Origin: an uncultured Solobacterium sp.
Lineage (GTDB): Bacteria > Bacillota_I > Bacilli_A > Erysipelotrichales > Erysipelotrichaceae
Direction of reading: 5' to 3'
Assembly: GCA_900543035.1 (NCBI GenBank)
Contig: UQPV01000032.1
Location: forward strand, 1-32,564
DNA: 32,564 bases
Within the stretch, counting starts at the first letter, position 1. Each line of letters begins with the position of its first letter. Of this stretch, positions 1-8,846 are shown piece by piece. Position numbers and translations under genes: made by a program. The notes under the pieces are model-generated. The model saw only the letters and a list, made by a program, of their open reading frames with translations, made no database searches and was not told the DNA's origin.

Positions 1-618
1 ACCAATCTGGCGACGGCGATCGCCAACCTGGAAGAGATCACGCTGGATACGAGCGCGCTCGAGCATGAGATCGAACTCGTTACGGAGATGATCGCCAACC
101 TCGACGACTACGTTCCGAGCAGCGTAGAAGGTCTGGAGAACAAGCTGGAAGAAGCGAAGCTCGTGCTGCAGACGGCAGAAACACAGTCTGCCGTTGACAC
201 AGCAACAGCAATGCTGAGAGAGGCACGCCTGAATGCGAGAACGCTCGCAGACAAGGAAGCGCTCTATGAAGCACTGGCAGCATACAGCGGATACAGCGAG
301 AACGATTACACGCCTGAGACATGGACAGCATTCTATGGCGCATACAACAACGCGCTGAAGCTCTACAATGATCCGGAAGCGACACAGGCTGATGTGAACG
401 CAGCAGTGGAAGCACTGAATGCGAAAGCAGACGCACTGGTGGAAGCACCGGCATCACAGGAGCCGAAGGAAGACGCTGAAGTGACGCAGAAGCCGGCACA
501 GTCGGCAGGCAGCACGACAGCAGCCACAGCAGCAGCTGGCGGCCTGGCAGCCCTGCTCGTTCTGGGCGCAGGCGCAGCACTGGTGCTGAAGCGCAGAAGA
601 GATCGCGCTGAAGCATGA
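1..618 (+). CDS. FIVAR-repeat surface protein, C-terminal part only
   Basis: The reading frame is open from the first base, so this is the last 205 residues of a larger secreted protein whose start lies outside the window. Two FIVAR-like three-helix modules are visible, rich in Ala, Glu and Leu, with the typical pattern of a Tyr/Thr pair followed by an Ala-Thr-Gln-Ala-Asp-Val-Asn-Ala turn near residues 126-133. FIVAR modules act as stalks or sugar-binding spacers in wall proteins. After a Pro/Glu-rich linker come about 20 hydrophobic Ala/Gly/Leu residues and a basic tail (KRRRDRAEA), as in a membrane or sorting anchor, but there is no LPXTG. The module beginning ANLDDYV is closely related to one near the end of the fucosidase at 10170-15302, so the two are paralogues in this region. 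Catalytic domains, if any, are out of view. Confidence 0.85.
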   Translation, partial: TNLATAIANLEEITLDTSALEHEIELVTEMIANLDDYVPSSVEGLENKLEEAKLVLQTAETQSAVDTATAMLREARLNARTLADKEALYEALAAYSGYSENDYTPETWTAFYGAYNNALKLYNDPEATQADVNAAVEALNAKADALVEAPASQEPKEDAEVTQKPAQSAGSTTAATAAAGGLAALLVLGAGAALVLKRRRDRAEA

Positions 619-641
619 TCTGAGCACACATCAACAACAAG

Positions 642-668
642 AAGGCACCGGTGATCCGGTGCCTTTTG
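642..668 (+). terminator. Rho-independent terminator after the FIVAR gene
   Basis: A perfect 10-bp stem (AAGGCACCGG / CCGGTGCCTT) with a TGAT loop is followed by a T-run, 24 bases after the stop codon. Confidence 0.9.
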
Positions 669-701
669 CTAGTCTTGCGGCAGAGAAATCGGTGATAGCC
701 A

Positions 702-730
702 TTGCAATGGATTCACAAAAAAGGTAAACT
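702..730 (+). promoter_or_regulatory. Probable promoter for ychF
   Basis: A TTGCAA -35 at 702-707 and a TAAACT -10 at 725-730 are separated by 17 bases. They lie after the preceding terminator and about 25 bases before the YchF start codon. Confidence 0.5.
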
Positions 731-754
731 AATAAAAGCGAGAGGATGATGTTT

Positions 755-1858
755 ATGCCATTAACTGCGGGAATCGTGGGCCTGCCCAACGTAGGCAAGT
801 CGACGCTGTTCAACGCGATCACCAAGAGTCAGGTGGAAGCTGCCAATTATCCGTTTGCGACCATTCAGCCCAATGTCGGCGTGGTGGAAGTGCCGGATGC
901 CAGGATCGACCGGCTGGCAGAGCTGTTTCACCCGAAGAAGACCATATATACGACTTTTGAGTTTACCGATATCGCTGGGCTGGTCAAAGGCGCCAGCAAA
1001 GGCGAAGGACTGGGCAATCAGTTTTTGTCCAACATTCGTCTTACCGATGCCATCTGTCATGTGGTGCGCTGCTTTGAAGATCCGGATATCACACATGTGG
1101 AAGGCAGTGTCGATCCGATCCGTGATATCGAGATCATCAATCTGGAACTGATCATGGCGGATCTGCAGACCGTGGAAAACCGTCTGGCCAAAGTGGAACG
1201 CAAAGCCCAGACCAACAAAGATAAAGATGCCATGGCGGAGGTCGCCGTGCTCAAGAAGATCAAGGATGCGCTGGAAGCGGAAAAGCCGGCTAGAAGCGTA
1301 GAGCTGGACAAGGATGAACTGGCAATCGTCAAGGCATTTTCGCTATTGACGCTCAAACCGGTCATCTATGTGGCCAACATGAGCGATGAAGACATCATGG
1401 ATTCGGAAAGCAACCCGCTGTATCAGAAAGTCAAGGCGTTTGCCGCAGCAGAAAACAGTCACGTTGTGCCGGTATGCGCAAAGATCGAAGAGGAACTCAG
1501 CGGTCTGGATAAAGAAGAGAAAGCAGAATTCCTGAAGGAGCTGGGCATTGCGGAAAGCGGCCTGGATCAGATCATCAAGACTGCGTACAGCATCTTGAAT
1601 CTGCGGACCTTCCTGACGGCCGGAGAAGATGAGTGTCGTGCTTGGACCTTCAGACAAGGCATGAAAGCGCCCGAATGTGCCGGTGTCATCCATACTGATT
1701 TTCAGAAAGGGTTCATCCGCGCGGAAACGTATGCCTTTGAAGACATCGATCGTCTGGGCAGTGAGCATGCCGTGAAAGAGGCCGGCAAGCTTCGTCTGGA
1801 AGGCAAGGATTATGTAGTGCAGGACGGAGATGTGCTGCATTTCCGTTTCAACGTCTGA
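755..1858 (+). CDS. ychF: Redox-regulated P-loop ATPase YchF (Obg family)
   Basis: This 367-residue protein matches the usual YchF length. The P-loop GLPNVGKS is at residues 8-15 and the switch II region reads [19 protein letters not shown]. The base-recognition motif is NMSDED rather than the GTPase NKxD, as expected of YchF, which prefers ATP. The C-terminal TGS-like domain ends with the characteristic FRFNV. YchF is a cytosolic, ribosome-associated ATPase linked to oxidative stress and translation. ATGs exist at 746, 749 and 755. Only 755 has proper spacing (9 bases) from the AGAGG at 741-745, and starting there gives the family's [17 protein letters not shown]-terminus. It is followed by its own terminator, so it is probably monocistronic. 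Confidence 0.95.
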   Translation: MPLTAGIVGLPNVGKSTLFNAITKSQVEAANYPFATIQPNVGVVEVPDARIDRLAELFHPKKTIYTTFEFTDIAGLVKGASKGEGLGNQFLSNIRLTDAICHVVRCFEDPDITHVEGSVDPIRDIEIINLELIMADLQTVENRLAKVERKAQTNKDKDAMAEVAVLKKIKDALEAEKPARSVELDKDELAIVKAFSLLTLKPVIYVANMSDEDIMDSESNPLYQKVKAFAAAENSHVVPVCAKIEEELSGLDKEEKAEFLKELGIAESGLDQIIKTAYSILNLRTFLTAGEDECRAWTFRQGMKAPECAGVIHTDFQKGFIRAETYAFEDIDRLGSEHAVKEAGKLRLEGKDYVVQDGDVLHFRFNV

Positions 1859-1862
1859 ACGC

Positions 1863-1903
1863 AAAAGTGACTGCATTCCCATCGGGATACAGTCACTTTT
1901 TGT
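1863..1903 (+). terminator. Terminator after ychF
   Basis: An 11-bp inverted repeat AAAAGTGACTG / CAGTCACTTTT with a 16-base loop is followed by further T residues. Confidence 0.85.
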
Positions 1904-1923
1904 TGGATCAAGGAGGGAAAAAG

Positions 1924-2538
1924 ATGGAAGAGATCATGACCTATGCGCTGTTTGGCTACATCTGCGGAAGCATCTTGTTTGCCAGAGTGGCTGCCGCGCT
2001 GTTTCATCAAGACAGAGAATATGAAAAAAGCGAGGATGGCAACCCCGGTACGGTCAACGCGTTTCGTTATGGCGGATTCTGGTGCGGCTTGATCACTTTG
2101 TGCGGCGATCTGTTGAAAGGCTTTATCCCGGTCTTTCTGTTTGCCAGCACCCATGAGGAAGAGATCTTCTTCATGCCAGGCGCGCTGGTGCTTGCCGCGC
2201 CGGTGCTGGGACATGCCTTCCCGCTCTTTCACCGGTTTCGCGGCGGCAAAGGCATAGCCGTGTCGTTTGGCTGTCTGCTTGGTCTGATGCCATTCTGGCG
2301 TCCGTTTGCGATACTGGCAGGCTTTTTCCTGCTGTTTTCCTTGATCGTCGTCATCACACCAAATTTTCAGCGAACCCTGGTCACTTTTCTGTGCAGCGCG
2401 TTCACGATGTTTCTTCGTTTCGGTGTATGCGGCATCAGTCTTGGTTTTTTGTTTATGACGTGCATCGTTTGTCTGCGTCTGCATATGAGCAGGGAACTGC
2501 GGATGAAGATGAAGATCGCGCTTGGTCACAGCCGATAA
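1924..2538 (+). CDS. plsY: PlsY-type acyl-phosphate:glycerol-3-phosphate acyltransferase
   Basis: This 204-residue polytopic membrane protein has the PlsY signatures in order: a GNPGTVNAFR block near residues 40-49 (the acyl-phosphate/G3P motif), GDLLKG, and the loop GHAFPLFHRFRGGKGIAVSFG near residues 99-119. PlsY transfers an acyl group from acyl-phosphate to glycerol-3-phosphate, the first step of phospholipid synthesis, in the cytoplasmic membrane. The motif GNPGTVN departs from the common GNxGATN form, so it may be a divergent paralogue rather than the housekeeping copy. The start at 1924 is set by AAGGAGGG about 7 bases upstream. Longer readings would begin inside the ychF terminator. 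Confidence 0.82.
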   Translation: MEEIMTYALFGYICGSILFARVAAALFHQDREYEKSEDGNPGTVNAFRYGGFWCGLITLCGDLLKGFIPVFLFASTHEEEIFFMPGALVLAAPVLGHAFPLFHRFRGGKGIAVSFGCLLGLMPFWRPFAILAGFFLLFSLIVVITPNFQRTLVTFLCSAFTMFLRFGVCGISLGFLFMTCIVCLRLHMSRELRMKMKIALGHSR

Positions 2539-2540
2539 GC

Positions 2541-2569
2541 AAAGCAGGGAGTCATTTCCCTGCTTTTTT
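2541..2569. terminator. Bidirectional terminator between plsY and the convergent regulator gene
   Basis: The stem AAAGCAGGGA / TCCCTGCTTT has a short loop and a T-run. The A-run on the other side makes it usable from the minus strand, where the convergent gene's stop codon lies inside it. Confidence 0.85.
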
Positions 2570-3973
2570 CAGCATGTCGATCTTTTCCTGGATAAACTGC
2601 CGGGTCTCTGCTACTGAGCAGACGTCTTCATCTTCTTGCAGCGAAAGCGCAAAATCACGGAACGCCTCACAGACCGAAGATTCACAGATCGTCAACATGT
2701 TGAATTGTCCCTCTGGCGTGATCTGGATGATGTTCAGGTGATGATTACCGTTGATCTCAAAGTTGATATGCAAAGGGAAACGAATGCGGTTTTTCAATAA
2801 ATAACCATGCTGGCCTTGTTCGCTGGAGAGATAGTGCTCAAGCATGGCGATGACGTTTTCTCTATGGGCCGGCGGCAAAAGCGCGGTGACCTGTCCGGTA
2901 AACTGCCCTGTTGCGCAGAGCAGATCCATGCCATTCTGTGTGAAATAGAATGTTTTGTTCTGATCCCAGAGCTTCTGCGTAAATTCAGAGAAGATAGGAG
3001 AAAGTTCCGGGACCATTTCAGCCTGGAAGTGCATGAAGGTCTTGCGATCCATGAGGCCGGTATAACAGATCTGCGGCTCGATGCCGAAGACTTCCATATC
3101 TTTGGTTGCAACGATCTCCTGATAGTGCTGCCAGGCATCCATCGGATCATTGATGCTGCGGATGAGCAAGTGTGCCTGTTTCAATGCGTGATCGAATGCA
3201 TTGATATATGCAGTAACAGCCTCATGGTCTTTGAGTACGATATGCTTGCTGAAGTCTCCGGAACAAAGCAAGACAGAATCATCTGTGATCAGATAATAGG
3301 GGAACAACTGACTTTGGAAATCGGTGTGCCCGGCACAGCTGTAGACAAAATAAGGCGTATATCGGATATTGGATGACATGGTGAACGGCAGGATCTGCAG
3401 CAAGGCGTTCAGATTGCTGAGACTGTGAAAGCTGTCGATCCGGAAATTGATGAGGTGTGAGATCGATACATTATTGCCATGACGCATCCGCAAGATGTTC
3501 AGATAATGAAACAAGCTGCTGTCTCCGGCCGGGAAGTTCGTATAGATCTGTTCCTCTTTTTCACTGCAGAAGCAATGTTCCAGGATCGCCAGCAATGCGG
3601 TCTCGACCCCGAGGCTCATGTGCGTATGGATCGAGAAAGAGGGTGCAGGGTCCTCATGGTTTTCTCTGAACGGTTCCTCTTCATGTTCCAGGCCGTACAG
3701 ACGGCCGAACAGCTGCTTGATGCATTTGCGGCTGTAATAGGTGTTTTCACCTACTTGTTCGATCTTATATCATTCAAGCAGCGTGCTTTTTTCGGTTTCT
3801 GGGATGCGCAGGCATTCACAGAATTTTTTGACAAAATCTATATTTGACAGCCGCTTTCCGGTGACCATCCGCTGCAGCGCGGTGACTTCCAGGGAAAACT
3901 CTTTAGACATCCGATAGACATTGGTTCCATTTTCCCGGATAAGTTCCTTGCATTGTTCGCTGAATCTAGACAT
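2552..3973 (-). pseudogene. XRE-type transcriptional regulator interrupted by an in-frame TGA
   Basis: Two open segments lie in the same frame. Bases 3973-3770 encode a 67-residue helix-turn-helix N-terminus (EQCKELIRENGTNVYRMSKE...ALQRMVTGKRLS). After a single TGA (minus strand, 3772-3770) the frame stays open to 2552. The residues right after the stop, beginning YKIEQVGENTYYSRK, continue the domain naturally, and the only long-ORF ATG downstream (3619) lies about 50 residues later. I therefore read this as one roughly 473-residue regulator with a large C-terminal sensor-like domain of unknown ligand. Sense codons one change away from TGA include TGG, TTA and CGA. Start at 3973: AAGGAAGGG 7 bases upstream. 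Alternatives are a sequencing error, or two separate polypeptides made by reinitiation. Confidence 0.65.
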
Positions 3974-4011
3974 GCAAAAGCCCTTCCTTTCAGATCATTT
4001 CAGGTGAAGAC

Positions 4012-4040
4012 ATTATATATGCTTTGCACTGTGCTGGCAA
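4012..4040 (-). promoter_or_regulatory. Promoter of the XRE regulator (minus strand)
   Basis: On the minus strand TTGCCA (4040-4035), 17 bases, TATAAT (4017-4012). The -10 is 38 bases before the ATG at 3973. An intact strong promoter argues that the nonsense mutation downstream is recent. Confidence 0.7.
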
Positions 4041-4210
4041 TTATGCGCATTGCTTTTCATAAAATCATAATGCTGCACAATCAGGCGCATATATTGATTT
4101 AAATAATAAAAAGGCTAAGAACTCGATTGCGGCGCACAACGAGGCGCACATATGGAGAAATGCAAAGCGCAGTGATAAAGTGAAGGAGAGACAAGAAAGA
4201 AGGGGTATTG

Positions 4211-6421
4211 ATGAAGAAATTGATCGCAGCGGTATGCGCGCTGGGCATGTGCGCAGCAGCAGCTGTACCACAGACAATCTGCGCACAGGAGTTTGAGGAG
4301 ATGGAAACAACCACTCATGGAGGATCAAGCGAAAACGCGACGGACATCGTCCATTTTGAGGATCCAAAGCTGGAAGAGCTGATCCTGAATACGGAACAGT
4401 TCGGCTACAAGATCGACGCCAATGAAGATGGTGTGCTGACTAAGGAAGAGATGAGCCATCTACACGGATTGAACGCATCAGGCATGGGGATCACCAGCCT
4501 GGAGGGCATCCAGTATGCAGGCCATGAAGCCGGAAACAGCATATTCGATTTTTCCGACAATGCGATTACGGATCTGACGCCGATCGCTGAATTGTATGCC
4601 GCTCATCCGGATGCGTTTTTCCAGACCATCGACCTGCGCAACAACCAGATCAGCGATTTTTCCGCGCTGTTCGGCATGTCGATGAATCGGCTGAACGGGC
4701 TGGCCATCGCAGGAAACCCAGCGCCGGCCGATCACTATTTCACCCTCTGGGGCACGCCGGATGAGATTTTTCTGGGCACAAAAGGCAGCGGATATAGCGG
4801 CTGCCATCTGGCTATCCTGTATCATTTCGGCGGGGATGGAAATATCGATGAGACCCATGGCATCGACTACATCCCGGCAGATGACGATATGCTGTACATG
4901 GGCATTGCCGGTGATTATGTCGGCGTCTATGCGAAAGAGAAGAGCGGGGATACGATCCTGTATGCCGAGCACGAGGGTGTGCGCAAAGAGGTCACGGTCC
5001 ACATCGGTTCCGCTGATCTGAGCGCTGATGATGTCATCGCTCAGGATATGGTGCTGGAAGCAGAACCGGGAACAGTGGAAAACCTCATGAACCTGATCGG
5101 ACCGGATGAAGCGCTGTGGACCGTGCAGGGATATGAGTGGACCAGCAGCGATCCTGCCGTCGCCGAGGTCTATGAAGGCCCCAACTCATTCTGGATCCCT
5201 GACTGGAGAGTAGGGATCAACGGCTATGGAACGACGACCATCACCGGTACGCCGGGGCAGTATGTCGAGCAGGACAGAGTGATCGAATTGACGATCACCG
5301 TACAGGAGCCGACGACGATCCCGGAAGAAGAGATCGTCCATTTTGCGGACGAGACCCTGCAGCGTCTGGTCGCCGCGGAAGTGGATGAAAACCAGGATGG
5401 CATCGTGACCAAGGAAGAGATGCAGGACCTGTATGTCCTGGATGCTTCTGATATGGGCATCACGAGCCTGGAAGGCATGCAGTTTGCCAAGCCGAGCGCC
5501 GATGCGTCCTTTGATTTCTCAGGAAATGAGATCAGCGATTTCAGCCCGATCCAGGATCTGATGACAAGCGGTCTGGTATTCATCGACCTCTCCGATAACC
5601 AGATCACGGACTTCTCCTCGCTGTATGGAGAGGGCGGACGTCTGTGGAGAGTATCGCTGGAAGGCAATCCGGCAGAAGATGAGGCTTATCTGAAGCTGTT
5701 CAGCTTCCCGCAGAGCGTATATCTGAAGGCGACCGAAGATCCTTCCGCGTATGAAGAGCATACGTTCGCAGAGCTGGCATATACATATCAGGGTGCAGAT
5801 ATCGCGCAGACGCTGGGCCTCACATTTGAGAGCGAAGAGGAAGACATTGCGTATGTGCAGAAGAACGGCATCAGCTGGATCGTCCGTTCAGGCGCACAGT
5901 GCGGAGAGACGACGGTCTATGCCGTACACGGCGAGACCAAGCTGCCGATCCGTGTCGTTGTCGGCCGCGCAGATGCTCAGCCGGGCGATATCGTGGCAGA
6001 AGATGTGGTGATCAAGGCAGACCTGGGCACTCGTCAGGAACTGATGGATTTCCTGAAGCCTGCGGATGCGCTGTGGAGCGTTTCTGATTATACCTGGCAC
6101 AGCAGCGATGATACCATCGTCAGCGTAGAACAAGACGATGCCGGCGTATGGTATGTGGTATATCACGGCTATGGGACGGTGGAGATCACCGGAACGCCAA
6201 AGACGCGCACAGAAGCAGAGACGATCAGCTTCACCCTGACGGTGGAAAGAGCGGAAGAGGGGGAAAGCGGACCGAATGATCCGCAGGATCCTGATACGGA
6301 AGAACCTGAGCGCGGGGATTCACCGGATACCGCCGCTGCGGCAGACGCAGGATCACTGATGTGCATGCTGGCAGGCGGCATGGGCGCCGCTGTCTTACAG
6401 CGCAGAAAGCATTCAAGATGA
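4211..6421 (+). CDS. Secreted leucine-rich-repeat protein with internal tandem duplication
   Basis: This 736-residue protein has a signal peptide (residues 1-26, MKKLIAAVCALGMCAAAA). Two homologous halves start near residues 47 and 375, each with IVHF...L, an EF-hand-like acidic loop (DANEDGVLTKEEM; DENQDGIVTKEEM), three or four leucine-rich repeats with LDLS/NQITDFS patterns, and a Big-2-like beta domain ending in GYGT(T/V)xITGTP. LRR plus Ig-like domains suggest an internalin-like adhesin on the cell surface. The C-terminus has an acidic linker, SPDTAAAA, a hydrophobic stretch and a basic end (QRRKHSR), like a sorting signal without LPXTG. The start at 4211 is preceded by AGGGG at 4201-4205; the TTG at 4208 is less likely. 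Its ligand cannot be read from the sequence. Confidence 0.85.
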   Translation: MKKLIAAVCALGMCAAAAVPQTICAQEFEEMETTTHGGSSENATDIVHFEDPKLEELILNTEQFGYKIDANEDGVLTKEEMSHLHGLNASGMGITSLEGIQYAGHEAGNSIFDFSDNAITDLTPIAELYAAHPDAFFQTIDLRNNQISDFSALFGMSMNRLNGLAIAGNPAPADHYFTLWGTPDEIFLGTKGSGYSGCHLAILYHFGGDGNIDETHGIDYIPADDDMLYMGIAGDYVGVYAKEKSGDTILYAEHEGVRKEVTVHIGSADLSADDVIAQDMVLEAEPGTVENLMNLIGPDEALWTVQGYEWTSSDPAVAEVYEGPNSFWIPDWRVGINGYGTTTITGTPGQYVEQDRVIELTITVQEPTTIPEEEIVHFADETLQRLVAAEVDENQDGIVTKEEMQDLYVLDASDMGITSLEGMQFAKPSADASFDFSGNEISDFSPIQDLMTSGLVFIDLSDNQITDFSSLYGEGGRLWRVSLEGNPAEDEAYLKLFSFPQSVYLKATEDPSAYEEHTFAELAYTYQGADIAQTLGLTFESEEEDIAYVQKNGISWIVRSGAQCGETTVYAVHGETKLPIRVVVGRADAQPGDIVAEDVVIKADLGTRQELMDFLKPADALWSVSDYTWHSSDDTIVSVEQDDAGVWYVVYHGYGTVEITGTPKTRTEAETISFTLTVERAEEGESGPNDPQDPDTEEPERGDSPDTAAAADAGSLMCMLAGGMGAAVLQRRKHSR

Positions 6422-6427
6422 TCTGAT

Positions 6428-6453
6428 CAGGCAGTCCCATAGGGGCTGCCTGT
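6428..6453 (+). terminator. Weak terminator-like hairpin after the LRR gene
   Basis: The inverted repeat AGGCAG(CCC/GGG)CTGCCT forms a short GC-rich stem a few bases after the stop. It is followed only by TTG, so termination here is uncertain. Confidence 0.45.
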
Positions 6454-6520
6454 TGCATGTGTGCGCATCCATGCCGCACCATCGGCATGGCTGACAGCCT
6501 TTGTTTCACCTCTGACCATC

Positions 6521-6552
6521 AAAAAAGCACCGGTCATCTGCCGGTGCTTTTG
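6521..6552 (-). terminator. Terminator of the thrE operon (minus strand)
   Basis: The stem AAGCACCGG / CCGGTGCTT is flanked by A6 on one side and T4 on the other, so it can work in both directions. The stop codon of the exporter gene falls in the loop. Confidence 0.8.
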
Positions 6553-6977
6553 GTCTTTCGGAAATAAGTGATGCCGCGGGACAGCGTGGAGACAAACAAG
6601 ATCCCCAATGCCATCACTGCCGCTGTGCTCAGCGTGGAGATGCCGGTGCTGAGCGCCTCGCTCAGATCGTTGTGGACGATGGCAAGCATCGTATAATACA
6701 TGCCTGCGCCGGGCACGAGCGGGAACAGACCGCTGATCAGGAAGGTCGTTACGGTCGTTTTCCTGACACGCGCCATGATCTCGCTGTAGGATGCCAGGGC
6801 GAGCGAGGCGAGGAAGATGGAGAAGAATGTGCCCAGACCAAGCGCCAGGCCGCATTCGTTGACCAGGCATCCCAGTCCGCCGCCGATGGCCGCAGCGAAG
6901 ATGTTTTCCTTGCGCACCTGAAAGAGGACGGCGATGAAGACCGTGGCGAGCAGTGCGCAGATGATCCTTACCGCCAT
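6534..6977 (-). CDS. Threonine/serine exporter ThrE, small C-terminal-type subunit
   Basis: This 147-residue membrane protein has four or five hydrophobic segments and the PGAGMYYTM motif typical of the second (ThrE_2/DUF3815-like) half of the ThrE exporter family. In actinobacteria ThrE is a single polypeptide; many Bacillota encode the halves separately, as here. The start at 6977 is chosen because GGAGGT at 6990-6985 sits 7 bases upstream, and because it follows the partner gene's TGA by one base, a coupled arrangement. The reading from the GTG at 6986 would overlap. It probably exports small polar amino acids, but substrate identity is inferred only from family membership. Confidence 0.85.
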   Translation of the reverse strand: MAVRIICALLATVFIAVLFQVRKENIFAAAIGGGLGCLVNECGLALGLGTFFSIFLASLALASYSEIMARVRKTTVTTFLISGLFPLVPGAGMYYTMLAIVHNDLSEALSTGISTLSTAAVMALGILFVSTLSRGITYFRKTKSTGR

Positions 6978-6978
6978 A

Positions 6979-7743
6979 TCACGCACCTCCGCTCACCGAG
7001 AGCCAGATGCTCATGGTGACGCCTGCGCCCAGGGCGATGGCGACCGCGATCAGGCACGCTTCGATCGCGCGGATGATGCCGGCAAGCAGATCGCCGCCGA
7101 TGGAATCGCGGACCGCGTTGGTGATGGCCAGCCCCGGCACCAGCAGCATGAGCGAGCCGATGATGACGCTGTCCGTGTTGCGGATGATGCCCAGCTGATG
7201 CAGAAAGAGCGCCGCACTGGTCAGGATGACGCTCGTGGAGATGATGCGCACGATGAAATTGATCTGCAGCTGTTCGCATTTCTGCACCAGAAACTGCGTC
7301 GCCATGCCGATCGGGAAAGCAGCCAGCGCATCTGACAGAGAACCACCGAAGAACGGGGTAAAGCACATGGCGATGAACCCGCCGGCCAGCGTGACGGTCT
7401 TCGGCCGATAGTTACGCACCTCCCGGATCTGCATCAGCTCTGCCATGATCTCCTCGCAGGGCATTGGCTGTCGGACACAGCGCCGTGAGATGTCATTGAC
7501 CCGGTTGATGCGCTCTAGATTGAGCGAGCTGCCGCGTATGCGCATGATGCGGGAATACGTCTTTCCTTCCGCGGAAAAGGAAAGGAACATTCCGGTCGGG
7601 ATGACAAAGGCGCTGGCCTCTTCCACGCCGTAGGCCTCGCAGATGCGGCAGATGGTATCTTCGGTGCGTTGGATCTCTGCGCCGTTCTCCAGCAGGATCT
7701 TCCCGGCCAGCGCGCTGATCTTCAGCAATTGTTCAGGTTTCAT
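6979..7743 (-). CDS. Threonine/serine exporter ThrE, large N-terminal-type subunit
   Basis: This 254-residue protein is of the ThrE/DUF1212 family. A soluble N-terminal part (residues 1-115) contains GKILLENGAEIQRTEDT and the conserved ATGxF-like segment IPTGMFLS. Four or five membrane helices follow, with FGGSLSDALAAFPIG and LMLLVPGLAITNAVRD. It pairs with the small subunit immediately downstream to make a complete two-part exporter in the cytoplasmic membrane. A GAGGAA ribosome site lies about 9 bases before the ATG. No regulator is adjacent, and the next gene upstream (patatin) is separated by about 57 bases. Confidence 0.87.
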   Translation of the reverse strand: MKPEQLLKISALAGKILLENGAEIQRTEDTICRICEAYGVEEASAFVIPTGMFLSFSAEGKTYSRIMRIRGSSLNLERINRVNDISRRCVRQPMPCEEIMAELMQIREVRNYRPKTVTLAGGFIAMCFTPFFGGSLSDALAAFPIGMATQFLVQKCEQLQINFIVRIISTSVILTSAALFLHQLGIIRNTDSVIIGSLMLLVPGLAITNAVRDSIGGDLLAGIIRAIEACLIAVAIALGAGVTMSIWLSVSGGA

Positions 7744-7800
7744 GATTCTCGTTCCTCATTTCTTTTGGCAGAAAAAAACGGAATGAATCCGCTTTTTCGC

Positions 7801-8646
7801 TTATCCGGCCAGGAAGGCACGGATGTCCTGGATCATGCCGGCCGTGTCCGCATACCCTTCATCATAAAGCGCCTGAAGCTTTTCGACATTCTTCTCCAGC
7901 CGAGAGATATTTACCGGCTTCTTCGGCCGGATGATGAGGACATTTCCTTTTTTCTCCTCTTCATTCAGCAGATCCAGCGTGTCATTGTATCGAAGATGAC
8001 GGTCCTCCATCTTTTCCACGAATCGGGGATAAGCATGATAGCGGGCGCGGATCAGCGGCAGCGATGCGCTCTTCTGCTTGCGATATCCTCCATACTGTGT
8101 CAGGACCACGATATTGCGCGCATATCCCATCGACTGAAACTTGCGGATGGGGATGCTGTCGCAGACACCACCGTCCAGCAGCTTCTTGCCATCCAGTTCG
8201 ACGATGCGGCTCAGCAGCGGCAGCGACGCGCTCGCCCGGACATATTTCACATCCTGCTCCATATGAATCAGGCGGATGTATTCTGCCTCACCGCTTTCCA
8301 GATTGGAACAGACGGCATACAGCCGGGTATGCGAACGGTTGAATGTCTGAAAATCATAGCGGTCCAGGATCTCCGGCAGCGTATGGTAGACAAATTCCGC
8401 GTTGAACAGATCACCTGTTTGGATCAGGGAACGCATGCTCATGTAGCGCGGATCGCGCAGATAGTCGCTCATGACGCGGAAAGCGCGTCCGCGCTGCTTC
8501 GATACATAGCTGCATCCGTGACAGATGCCTGCCGATACGCCGATCAGGCCGTCTACTTCGATATCATGGTCGAGGAAAGCATCCAGCACGCCGCAGGTAT
8601 AGGCGCCGCGCATGCCTCCTCCTTCTAATACCAGTCCGGTCTTCAT
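7801..8646 (-). CDS. Patatin-like phospholipase
   Basis: This 281-residue protein has all patatin hallmarks: an oxyanion-hole glycine loop GGGMRG (residues 9-14), the nucleophile elbow GVSAG with Ser38, and the catalytic Asp in the DGGVCDSIP motif near residue 158. It is an acyl hydrolase of the RssA/YjjU type, predicted cytosolic, acting on phospholipids or acyl esters. The C-terminal helical region (from about residue 220) matches the family's poorly known extension. The ATG at 8646 is preferred over the GTG at 8655 because a GGAAG ribosome site is 8 bases upstream. It is probably monocistronic, with a promoter at 8674-8682. Confidence 0.88.
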   Translation of the reverse strand: MKTGLVLEGGGMRGAYTCGVLDAFLDHDIEVDGLIGVSAGICHGCSYVSKQRGRAFRVMSDYLRDPRYMSMRSLIQTGDLFNAEFVYHTLPEILDRYDFQTFNRSHTRLYAVCSNLESGEAEYIRLIHMEQDVKYVRASASLPLLSRIVELDGKKLLDGGVCDSIPIRKFQSMGYARNIVVLTQYGGYRKQKSASLPLIRARYHAYPRFVEKMEDRHLRYNDTLDLLNEEEKKGNVLIIRPKKPVNISRLEKNVEKLQALYDEGYADTAGMIQDIRAFLAG

Positions 8647-8673
8647 CTTGCTCACTTCCTTGCAAACGTGACT

Positions 8674-8682
8674 ATTATAGCA
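8674..8682 (-). promoter_or_regulatory. Extended -10 promoter of the patatin gene (minus strand)
   Basis: Read on the minus strand this is TGCTATAAT: a perfect -10 hexamer (8679-8674) with the TGN extension at 8682-8680, about 28 bases before the start codon. No good -35 is seen, consistent with an extended -10 promoter. Confidence 0.55.
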
Positions 8683-8825
8683 TATCCGGCCGCATTTTTT
8701 ATGGGATGGATGCAGAAAGACATGTTGTACGTCCTGCAGATGTTCGCTTGTCTAAGCAGTGATGAGCGCATGAATGAGGCGATATGGCATCCGGCTTGAC
8801 AAATCTGGAAAAATTCAGGAAAAAG

Positions 8826-8839
8826 TGTGATATCACACA
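8826..8839. promoter_or_regulatory. Perfect 14-bp palindrome upstream of the c-di-AMP receptor promoter
   Basis: GTGTGATATCACAC is fully self-complementary and lies just upstream of the -35 of the following promoter, centred near -49. The position suits an activator or repressor dimer; its core resembles Crp/Fnr-family half-sites. The binding protein is unknown. Confidence 0.45.
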
Positions 8840-8846
8840 ATTCGAT

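Noticed and set aside
80..640. Long minus-strand ORF opposite the FIVAR gene
   Set aside because: It is a shadow of the Ala/Glu-rich repeat coding strand, has Cys/Leu/Arg-rich nonsense composition and no ribosome site.
1810..2529. 239-residue minus-strand ORF across the ychF terminator and plsY
   Set aside because: It is antisense to PlsY motifs and crosses a terminator. Its composition (Gln/Lys/Arg-rich) is typical of shadows.
2807..3376. Plus-strand 189-residue ORF inside the XRE regulator
   Set aside because: It is antisense to the C-terminal domain of the regulator. No ribosome site, no recognisable fold.
7770..7800. Terminator between thrE and patatin genes
   Set aside because: The A-run/T-run hairpin (ACGGA/TCCGC) is imperfect with a bulge. 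Too weak to list as a feature.
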